DNA of 64,000 nucleotides, taken from NCBI RefSeq assembly GCF_014654675.1, contig NZ_BNBC01000007.1, forward strand, positions 147,256-211,255, read 5' to 3'. The stretch is from Streptomyces spiralis. Lineage in GTDB: Bacteria; Actinomycetota; Actinomycetes; Streptomycetales; Streptomycetaceae. A model generated the notes under the pieces. That model worked only from the letters and a program-made list of their open reading frames with translations. It did no database searches and had not been told where the DNA came from. Shown here in pieces: positions 1 to 9,461 of the stretch (its first letter is position 1; every line of letters begins with the position of its first letter). Both the position numbers and the translations under genes were made by a program.

Positions 1-6
1 AGTGAT

Positions 7-42
7 CGAAGGCGGGTCATCCGAACGGATGGCCCGCCTTCG
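7..42 (-). terminator. Rho-independent-type hairpin after the NuoF-like gene
   Basis: Two 17-base arms (7-23 and 26-42) pair with one wobble around a two-base gap. The hairpin lies just past the stop of the minus-strand oxidoreductase gene. No clear T-tract is visible on the minus side, which is common for Streptomyces terminators. Confidence 0.7.
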
Positions 43-107
43 GCGTTCCAGGCGCGCGTGCCGACGCGGCGGGCCACTCCTGGAAGGGTGACCCGCCGAC
101 GGTGTGC

Positions 108-1718
108 TCAGCGGCCCAGGGCGCGGCGGCCGCGGCCCTGCGAGAGGACCGGCAGGTTGCGCGACGGGGCCTGCGAGCGGGTGTCCTCCTCGAGGCGCAG
201 GGCCAGTGCCGGACAGCGGCGCACCGCGCGCAGCGCCTTGGCCTCCGCGTAGCGCGGCACCTGCGCCTGGGCGACGGTCGGGAAGCCGTCGGCACCCAGT
301 TCGAACACCTCCGGGAGGATGTCCGCGCACAGGCCGTGACCCCGGCACAGGGTCCAGTCGACGTAGATCTTCTGGCGGCTGGGACCGGTCTCCTCGGCCG
401 CGCCGCCGCCCGGGACACCCGTCGGGACCCTGCCGTCCTCGAAGAGCGGCAGCACGCCCTCCACGGGCCGTCCGCAGCCGTTGCCGAGGACATGGGCGGC
501 CAGGTCGTCCGTGAACGCCTTGAGGGTGGACTCCAGGAACATCGCCGAGCCGTCCGGGTGCGAGCACGCGCCGCGCCGCTTGACGTTCCTGGCGACCTGC
601 TTGAGCGCCTCCAGAGCGGCCGGTCCGCCGCCGCCCAGGATGTCCTCCATGCCGCGCGCGGCGGCCGGCAGCCCGAGGTAGCACGGGCCGCACTGGCCGG
701 CGCTCTCCTCGGCCAGCCACTTGGCCACCTGCAGCGACTCGCCCAGTGGACAGGTGTTCTGACTGATCGGCAGGATCGCCCCGGCGCCGAGCGAACCACC
801 CACCGCGTCCAGGGAGTTGCGCGAGACGATCGCCTCGTTGACCGTCGCCGCGTCGATCCACTTGCCGTGGTAGCCGCCGGTCAGCACGCCCTGCGGCACC
901 GGCGGTGCGCCGGCCAGCTGCAGGACGTAGCGCAGCGGCACGCCCGTGGGGACCTCGATCACCATGGGACGGGCGACGGCGCCGGAGACCGTCAGCATGA
1001 CGGTGCCCGGCTCGTCGTACAGGCCGGTGTTGCCGTAGCGCTCAGGTCCGATACGGGCGGCGATCGCCAGTTGCGCGAAGGTCTCGGCGTTGGACAGCAG
1101 GGTGGGCGCGCCGCCGACGCCGGTCTGCGAGGCGCTCACCTTGCGGCCGGGCGGGATCGCCGGACCGCCGTCGATGGAGCGGATCAGCGACGCCGCCGCG
1201 CCCGTGACCATGCGCACCGGATTGCGCTGCACGCGCGCGCGGAGTGCCGATCTGCGGCCGTTGCTCAGGCCCCGTTCGGCCAGGGCGGCCTCCATGGAGC
1301 GCTGGGTGGACTCCCGGGTGACCCCCACCACGAGCGTGCGGGCACCGAGGGCCTCCGCGCACAGCAGGGTACCGTCCAGGATGAGGTGCGGGGCACGGTT
1401 GATGAGCACCGTGTCCTTGCGGCAGGCCGGTTCGTCCTCGCTGCCGTTGACGACGACGACCGGCCGTACGCCGCGGCGGATGGCCGACTCCGCGACCGAC
1501 CGCAGCTTCTTGTGGAAGGGGAAGCCCGCGCCGCCGCGGCCCCTGAGGTTGATCGCCTCGGCGAGCTGCGCGAGCTGCTCGCCGCCCAGCGGTTCGAGCG
1601 GACCGTGCACCTTCAGGTGCATGGGCAGGTCGAGTCGTTCCACAAGGTCGAAGCCCGACGTGAGCTGTGGAAGTCCGACCACGCGGACTTCCGGGACGTC
1701 GGGCAGGGCCTCGTTCAC
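108..1718 (-). CDS. NuoF-like NADH:FMN flavoprotein fused to a C-terminal 3Fe-4S-type ferredoxin
   Basis: The protein has 536 aa. Residues 1-440 look like the NADH-binding subunit of complex I (NuoF) or of a soluble hydrogenase: a glycine-rich nucleotide loop GRGGAGFPFHKK near residue 60 and the cluster-binding CGPC near residue 340, with a further Cys about 40 residues later (ACSHPDG). Residues about 450-510 form a separate ferredoxin domain with C-x5-C (CRGHGLC) and a late Cys-Pro, the ligand pattern of Streptomyces 3Fe-4S ferredoxins. It starts with GTG and overlaps the upstream gene by GTGA, so the two are translationally coupled. No NuoE or NuoG partner is nearby, so it is not a normal complex I operon. 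I infer that it moves electrons from NAD(P)H through FMN and FeS clusters to the haem-b membrane partner. The acceptor is unknown. Confidence 0.85.
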   Translation of the reverse strand: MNEALPDVPEVRVVGLPQLTSGFDLVERLDLPMHLKVHGPLEPLGGEQLAQLAEAINLRGRGGAGFPFHKKLRSVAESAIRRGVRPVVVVNGSEDEPACRKDTVLINRAPHLILDGTLLCAEALGARTLVVGVTRESTQRSMEAALAERGLSNGRRSALRARVQRNPVRMVTGAAASLIRSIDGGPAIPPGRKVSASQTGVGGAPTLLSNAETFAQLAIAARIGPERYGNTGLYDEPGTVMLTVSGAVARPMVIEVPTGVPLRYVLQLAGAPPVPQGVLTGGYHGKWIDAATVNEAIVSRNSLDAVGGSLGAGAILPISQNTCPLGESLQVAKWLAEESAGQCGPCYLGLPAAARGMEDILGGGGPAALEALKQVARNVKRRGACSHPDGSAMFLESTLKAFTDDLAAHVLGNGCGRPVEGVLPLFEDGRVPTGVPGGGAAEETGPSRQKIYVDWTLCRGHGLCADILPEVFELGADGFPTVAQAQVPRYAEAKALRAVRRCPALALRLEEDTRSQAPSRNLPVLSQGRGRRALGR

Positions 1719-3019
1719 CTATGGCCTCCGGAAGGCGTGTTCCAAGGTTCCCCCGAACCCGGCGCGTCGAAGGGGGCGCCGGGGTGTGTTTCAGTTGCGG
1801 GACCGCTCATGTACGTGTCGTTCGAGTTGTACGTGCCGTAGACCGGGTTCGTCTCACCGGTGTCGTACACATCACGTCCGCCGTAGCCGTTCGTGCCCGG
1901 ATTGCCATAGGCCGGGATGGTGTGTCCCGTGTCGTTCAGCGGATCGTAGGCCGACGGGGGCGCCTCGCCGACGGGCGGCGGCGACGGGATCGGCCAGCTG
2001 CCCGAGGCGCCCGCCGCGCTCTCCATGCGCGGCATCGCCTCGGTGGCCTGCAGGTCGAAGGACAGGTCCATGCGCGCGGTCGGGTCGGCGGCGAAGGGCT
2101 GCCCCGGTGTCGAGACGGCCCGGTAGGCGGCCGCGAAGCCGGAGGTGTCCTCCTGGGCGGCGCCGGCCGCGGGAGCCTCGTAGAGCGACGCGGAGGGGGC
2201 CGTGACACGCGGCAAGGAGCCGGTCGTGTCGGTGCGCGAGGGCCGCGCCGCCCGCGCGTTCTCGTAGCCCGGCAGTACGGACTCCGCCACCCTGGCCCGG
2301 CTGGAGTCGAGATCGTCCAGTTCCGGCCGCTCACCGCCGCCGAGCAGCGTCACCAGCCGGTCGGCGACCTTGCGCTTGAACGGGCGCGGTGCCGCGCGCA
2401 GCGCCAGGGCCCCCATGACGCCGAGCAGGGACAGGCTGTAGAGGATCACGAAGATCGGCTTGGCCTGGCGGCCGGCGTACAGGCCGTGGACCAGCGCCGC
2501 GCACCAGGCCGGATAGGCCAGCATGTGCATGGCCCGCCAGCGCGCCGCGACCGGGGCGGGCGTGGCGAAGTTGCTGCGCAGGGCGCCCGTGATGCCCACG
2601 AAGATCATCAGCAGCCCGGCCAGGGAGCCGAGGCCGATCAGGCCGCCGCTGCCGGTGACGCCGAGCGAGAACGGAAGGACCGCGGCGATCAGCTGGGTGT
2701 GGTCCAGAGCGATCTTGGTGGTGATGTGCAGCAGGAGGAACGCGATCGAGGCGACCGCGGTGGTCCGGTGCACCGCCTGGCCCACGATCCGCTGGCGCGT
2801 GTTGAGGAAGATCCGGTCCTGGGCGACCAGGCCCCAGATCACCGAGCAGCTGAGGGAGACCAGGGAGAGGACGCCCGCGCCGAAGTTCAGGAACTCGCGG
2901 AACTGGCTCCCTCCCACCAGCACGACCACGGGTATCAGGAGCAGGACGACAGCGGACGCCACCCCGTAGGCCGACCGGCCCGGTTTGGGGAGCGAGCTGT
3001 TACTGCGACGAGGGTTCAT
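1715..3019 (-). CDS. Ferric-reductase-like haem b membrane protein with a disordered C-terminal tail
   Basis: The protein has 434 aa from the ATG at 3019 (GGAG about nine bases upstream); an in-frame start 20 codons earlier is less well supported. About six membrane segments fill residues 18-210. Four histidines sit as two pairs 13-14 residues apart (H84/H98 and H165/H178), the arrangement expected for two b haems across the membrane in the ferric reductase/NOX family. Residues from about 215 to the end are rich in Pro, Gly, Ser and Asp and look disordered. It lacks the FAD/NAD reductase domain of classical ferric reductases. That role may be supplied by the NuoF-ferredoxin protein encoded immediately downstream with a 4-bp overlap. 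The physiological acceptor (iron, oxygen or quinone) cannot be told from sequence. Confidence 0.75.
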   Translation of the reverse strand: MNPRRSNSSLPKPGRSAYGVASAVVLLLIPVVVLVGGSQFREFLNFGAGVLSLVSLSCSVIWGLVAQDRIFLNTRQRIVGQAVHRTTAVASIAFLLLHITTKIALDHTQLIAAVLPFSLGVTGSGGLIGLGSLAGLLMIFVGITGALRSNFATPAPVAARWRAMHMLAYPAWCAALVHGLYAGRQAKPIFVILYSLSLLGVMGALALRAAPRPFKRKVADRLVTLLGGGERPELDDLDSSRARVAESVLPGYENARAARPSRTDTTGSLPRVTAPSASLYEAPAAGAAQEDTSGFAAAYRAVSTPGQPFAADPTARMDLSFDLQATEAMPRMESAAGASGSWPIPSPPPVGEAPPSAYDPLNDTGHTIPAYGNPGTNGYGGRDVYDTGETNPVYGTYNSNDTYMSGPATETHPGAPFDAPGSGEPWNTPSGGHR

Positions 3020-3304
3020 GGGGGCAACTCCGAGCGGTTCGGGTGAGCGGTCCCGAGGACGAACTCTAAGTGGCTCCAAACCGAGCAGTACGCCGTTTGA
3101 GTTATTGCGTTGTTATCAACGGAACGTTCTGGACTCCTGTTGTCCCCATAGCGTCCGTTACGCCGGGAAATATTTGAACTAGGTTCAACTTTCCCGAACC
3201 TTCACAAGCGGATCGATACGTTCCTGTGAGGTTCGGCGGGTCCGCGAGGCGGGCGGGACGGACGCTCGTCGCGGCGCACTCGACGGCTGCGGTACCCTGA
3301 CGCC

Positions 3305-3343
3305 ATGCGTGCCGTACGCCTTCTGCTTAGCGAGCCGCGCTGA
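3305..3343 (+). CDS. leuS leader peptide with three consecutive Leu codons
   Basis: A 12-residue open frame, MRAVRLLLSEPR, runs from ATG 3305 to TGA 3341-3343. Codons 6-8 are CTT CTG CTT. It precedes a hairpin (3350-3376) and a terminator (3390-3414) about 80 bp before leuS. The arrangement fits classical transcription attenuation, in which ribosomes stalled for charged leucyl-tRNA allow read-through into leuS. As I recall, leuS attenuators were predicted for some Streptomyces by comparative genomics (Seliverstov and colleagues, 2005). A start codon without a strong ribosome binding site is usual for such leaders. Confidence 0.8.
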   Translation: MRAVRLLLSEPR

Positions 3344-3388
3344 TCAGTCCCGACCGCCGGTGAATCGGGTGGTCGGAATCGGCGCGGC
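3334..3388 (+). promoter_or_regulatory. leuS leader RNA: nested antecedent stems of the attenuator
   Basis: An outer stem pairs 3334-3340 (gccgcgc, the last leader codons) with 3382-3388 (gcgcggc). It encloses the hairpin 3350-3355/3371-3376 (ccgacc/ggtcgg). The outer stem would be masked by a ribosome finishing the leader and free when the ribosome stalls at the Leu codons at 3320-3328. This is what a switch between read-through and termination needs, but I could not define a unique antiterminator by eye. Confidence 0.55.
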
Positions 3389-3389
3389 G

Positions 3390-3414
3390 TCCCCTCCTGT
3401 GCGAGGGGATTTTT
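3390..3414 (+). terminator. Attenuator terminator before leuS
   Basis: A 7-bp perfect stem, TCCCCTC (3390-3396) with GAGGGGA (3403-3409), is followed by a run of five T (3410-3414). It is one of the few hairpins in the window with a true T-tract. It lies between the leucine-rich leader and the leuS start. Confidence 0.8.
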
Positions 3415-3469
3415 CGTTTCTTGAAAGTCGCAGCCGCTGGCAGAGACGATCGATGGAGCTTTGAGGATC

Positions 3470-6355
<2,886 letters not shown>

Positions 6356-6423
6356 CGGCGCGGTGTCGTGACGGAGGGGACGTCGTGACGGCCGGGGCTT
6401 GAGCGGCTCCGGGTAGTCCCCTA

Positions 6424-6464
6424 CGGGCAGGTTCGGGGTTCTTCCGGAACCCCGGACCTGCCCG
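6424..6464 (+). terminator. leuS terminator
   Basis: Arms 6424-6441 and 6447-6464 pair over 18 positions with one wobble and a 5-base loop. A T-rich stretch follows. Confidence 0.85.
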
Positions 6465-6522
6465 TTGCGTTTACCGTGGAAGAGCGGCGCGGCCTGTGCC
6501 GCCCGAGCCGAGGAGGAGCGCC

Positions 6523-7251
6523 GTGGAAGCAGTCGTCGCAGTCTTCGCCGTGCTCTTCGTGCTCTGCCTGGTGCTCGGCGCCTACGCCACGGTCAAGGCC
6601 GTCGGTGCCGCCAAGCGCGGCGTGGACCGCACGATCAGCCAGGCCCGCCGCGCGGTGGAGGACCAGACCCTGCGCGCCAAGTCCCTCGGCCGGCCCGGCC
6701 CGGCCGGCGAGCTGGCCGAGCTCCGGCTCACTCTGCGCACCTCGATGCGCGCCACCCAGGACGCCCTGTACGCGGGCGCGGCCGAGGACGAGTCCCTGAA
6801 GGAGTCCGTCGCCCTGTTCGAGCGGCTCAGCGCGTACGGACAGCAACTGGACGCCGAACTCAAGCGTCTGGAGGGCGAGCCCAACCGGGCGACGCTCGCC
6901 GAGCGGCTCCCGGGCCTGCGCGAGCGGACGCTGCGCATCACGGACTCGGCCGACTCCCTGCGCTGGGCGGCCCATGACCGCGCCCGCCGCTTCGCCGAGG
7001 ACGACCTGGACATGCTGAGCGCCCAGATCGACGTGGAGGCCGATGCCCTGCGCCACTGGACCAGCCCGGAGCCCGCGGCCGCACCCGGGCCGTGGCCCGA
7101 GACCCCGGCCGACGGCCAGGACCGGCGAACGGCGCCGCAGACCCCACGGCCGGGCTCCGCCCCGGAGGCCGCCCGTCCCGCCATCACCCCGCCGGGCCGT
7201 CGCCCCGTCTACTCCTGGCAGAAGAAACCCCGCCCCGAGAGCACCACTTGA
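6523..7251 (+). CDS. Single-span membrane protein with coiled-coil and proline-rich tail, function unknown
   Basis: The protein has 242 aa. The GTG at 6523 is chosen because AGGAGGAG (6511-6518) lies four bases upstream; an earlier GTG at 6496 has no such site. The protein opens with a hydrophobic helix (residues 2-22), then a charged, mostly helical region to about residue 175 with regular Leu spacing that suggests a coiled coil. The tail is rich in Pro and Arg. The short residue count before the helix suggests an anchored protein with a cytoplasmic body. I do not recognise a named domain. It stands between the leuS terminator and degV on the same strand. Confidence 0.75.
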   Translation: MEAVVAVFAVLFVLCLVLGAYATVKAVGAAKRGVDRTISQARRAVEDQTLRAKSLGRPGPAGELAELRLTLRTSMRATQDALYAGAAEDESLKESVALFERLSAYGQQLDAELKRLEGEPNRATLAERLPGLRERTLRITDSADSLRWAAHDRARRFAEDDLDMLSAQIDVEADALRHWTSPEPAAAPGPWPETPADGQDRRTAPQTPRPGSAPEAARPAITPPGRRPVYSWQKKPRPESTT

Positions 7252-7332
7252 TGCGCTCGATCCGGCCAGTGGCACACCCGGTCAGCGGGCCTGGGCTGCC
7301 GTCCGGGCGCTACGGCAGGTAACCTCCAGCTC

Positions 7333-8178
7333 ATGTCCCGCCATGTCGCGATCGTCACCGATTCAACGGCCTACCTGCCGCCGCGGACGATGGCGCGCCA
7401 CGGCATCACCACGGTCCCGCTGACCGTGGTCCTCGGCGACCGGGCGCTCGAAGAGGGCACGGAGATCTCCACCCGCTCCCTGGCGCAGGCACTGCAGAAG
7501 CGCCGGCCCGTCACCACCTCGCGCCCCAGCCCCGAACTCTTCGCCGAGACCTACCGCAAGGTGGCCGAATCCGGTGCGTCCGGCATCGTCTCCCTGCACC
7601 TGTCCGCGGAACTGTCGGGCACATACGACGCGGCGGTGCTCGCGGCCCGCGAGGCACCCGTGCCGGTGCGCGTGGTGGACACCGGAATGGTCGCGATGGC
7701 ACTCGGCTTCTGCGCCCTGGCCGCCGCGGAGACGGCCGGGTCCGGCGGCACCATGGACGACGCGGTCACCGCCGCGGAGAAGCGGGCCGGGGGCACGTCC
7801 GCCTACTTCTACGTCGACACACTCGACTATCTGCGCCGCGGCGGCCGCATCGGCGCCGCACAGGCCCTGCTCGGTTCCGCGCTCGCCGTCAAACCGCTGC
7901 TCCAGCTGGACGGGGGCCGCATCGAACTCCTGGAGAAGGTGCGGACGGCCTCGAAGGCGATCGCCCGCCTGGAGGAGATCGCGGCCGAGCGCACGAGCGG
8001 GGCCGGCATCGACATCGCCGTCCACCATCTCGCCGCCCCGGAACGGGCGTCGGCCCTCGCGGACCGGCTGCGGGCGCGGGTGCCCGGGCTGGCCGAGCTG
8101 CATGTGAGCGAGGTCGGGGCCGTGATCGGGGCGCACACCGGGCCGGGGCTGCTGGGGGTTGTGGTCTCCCCTCGATGA
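7333..8178 (+). CDS. DegV family fatty-acid-binding protein
   Basis: The protein has 281 aa, the usual size for DegV (FakB-type) proteins. The N-terminus ATVTDSTA-like segment (VAIVTDSTAYLPP, residues 4-16) and the later TSRPSPELF and SGTYDAA motifs are family hallmarks. The C-terminal part carries SVLGPVIGAHTGPG-type residues (GAVIGAHTGPGLLG). Members bind a single fatty acid; in Firmicutes they present it to the kinase FakA. No DAK1-type kinase gene is in this window, so the role here is open. The ATG at 7333 lacks a strong ribosome binding site. It is followed on the same strand by comEA after about 115 bp. Confidence 0.9.
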   Translation: MSRHVAIVTDSTAYLPPRTMARHGITTVPLTVVLGDRALEEGTEISTRSLAQALQKRRPVTTSRPSPELFAETYRKVAESGASGIVSLHLSAELSGTYDAAVLAAREAPVPVRVVDTGMVAMALGFCALAAAETAGSGGTMDDAVTAAEKRAGGTSAYFYVDTLDYLRRGGRIGAAQALLGSALAVKPLLQLDGGRIELLEKVRTASKAIARLEEIAAERTSGAGIDIAVHHLAAPERASALADRLRARVPGLAELHVSEVGAVIGAHTGPGLLGVVVSPR

Positions 8179-8294
8179 GGCGTCGCCTTCTTCGATACCT
8201 CGTGTGGGTGACGGAGTTGTCCACAACCGGGAAGTAGTCCCCGGGAATCAAGCAAGATCATCGCGAATGTGCCGGGCTGCCCGATGCTCGTCGC

Positions 8295-9461
8295 ATGGCA
8301 CTTCGAGCACACTCACGCACAGCGACGGCAACCAGCGGCCCGGGCCGTGGCCCCGACTCGGACGGCCGCACCCGCCACCGCCGTCCGCCCGCCCGGCGCG
8401 GCCCCCGGCACCGCCACGCGCAGGCCGAGGACCTGCGCCGACGCGCTCGGGCACTGTTCGTCGAACACACCGGACTGCTGGGGGAGTGGGGACACACCGA
8501 TCGACCTGCGGAGTCGGGGAACGGGCCGCCGTGGCAGGTGACGGTGAACCCCACCGGGCCGAGGGAGCAGGACTCCGTTCGGCGCGGCGCGAGCACCACT
8601 GCTGTGACGGACCAGGGGCCGGCTGCCGCGAGCGACGTGCTGTCGGCCGACGTGGGCGAACTGGAGACGGCTGCCGAGGGCGAGGCAGGTCAGGACGGTG
8701 CGGACGCGGGCGTGCGGGCGGGCGTGGGGGCGGACTGGCGGGACAGGGCCCGGCTCGCGCTGCGTGAGCGGATGCCGATGTGGGTGCAGACGCGGTGCGG
8801 CCTCGAGCGCAGGAGCGTGATCGCTCTCACGGTGGTGTTCGTCGTCGCCGGGGCCTTCGCCCTGCAGCACTTCTGGGCCGGCCGCGGCGAGGAGGTCCGG
8901 GCACCCGAGGTGGTGCGGGCCGTGGCCCCCGCCCCGGGGCGAGGGGAGGACAAGACCACCGCGTTCGGCGCCTCGGCGCCTTCACCGGATACCACTGCCT
9001 CGGCCGGCCCGGAGATCGTCGTGGACGTCAGCGGCAAGGTCCGTCACCCCGGGATCCACCGGCTCCCGGCGGGTTCACGGGTCGCCGACGCGCTACGGGC
9101 GGCGGGCGGAGTGCGCCCCGGCACCGACCTCGACGGTCTGAACCGGGCCAGGTTCCTCGTGGACGGTGAACAGGTGGTCGTCGGCGGGCCCGCCCCGGCG
9201 ACGGGATCCGCCGCGGCCGGAACGGCCGCCGGGGGAGCGGCCGGAGCGGGCGCGGCGGGGCCTCCCGCCGCCCCGGTCTCTCTGAACACCGCCACCGCCG
9301 AGCAGTTGGAGACCCTGCCCGGTGTCGGTCCCGTGCTGGCCCAGCACATCATCGACTACCGCACGCAGCACGGCGGTTTCCGCTCGGTGGACGAGCTGCG
9401 CCAGGTCAGCGGCATCGGTGAGCGCCGCTTCGCCGACCTGCGAAGCCTGGTGAGGTCATGA
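8295..9461 (+). CDS. comEA: ComEA-like DNA-binding membrane protein
   Basis: The protein has 388 aa. A long charged N-terminal region (1-170) precedes one membrane helix near residues 175-195. An SLBB-type domain ([25 protein letters not shown], read around residues 238-262 in two parts) follows. An Ala/Gly-rich linker leads to a C-terminal helix-hairpin-helix pair ([17 protein letters not shown] and VSGIGERRF) that binds double-stranded DNA. The true start could lie downstream of 8295, because the first 100 residues have no recognisable fold. It overlaps comEC by ATGA at 9458-9461, so the two are co-translated. Streptomyces is not known to be naturally competent, so the role of this uptake machinery is unclear. 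Confidence 0.9.
   Translation: MALRAHSRTATATSGPGRGPDSDGRTRHRRPPARRGPRHRHAQAEDLRRRARALFVEHTGLLGEWGHTDRPAESGNGPPWQVTVNPTGPREQDSVRRGASTTAVTDQGPAAASDVLSADVGELETAAEGEAGQDGADAGVRAGVGADWRDRARLALRERMPMWVQTRCGLERRSVIALTVVFVVAGAFALQHFWAGRGEEVRAPEVVRAVAPAPGRGEDKTTAFGASAPSPDTTASAGPEIVVDVSGKVRHPGIHRLPAGSRVADALRAAGGVRPGTDLDGLNRARFLVDGEQVVVGGPAPATGSAAAGTAAGGAAGAGAAGPPAAPVSLNTATAEQLETLPGVGPVLAQHIIDYRTQHGGFRSVDELRQVSGIGERRFADLRSLVRS

Larger units (their letters stand above)
3020..3469. promoter_or_regulatory. Divergent control region between the haem-b gene and leuS
   Basis: This 450-base gap is AT-richer than its surroundings near 3095-3200. It holds a perfect inverted repeat TTGAAC-TAG-GTTCAA (3174-3188) and a smaller one CGTTG-TTAT-CAACG (3108-3121), both candidate operators for the minus-strand operon. 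The right half is the leuS leader and attenuator, listed separately. No other gene is visible. Confidence 0.5.
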
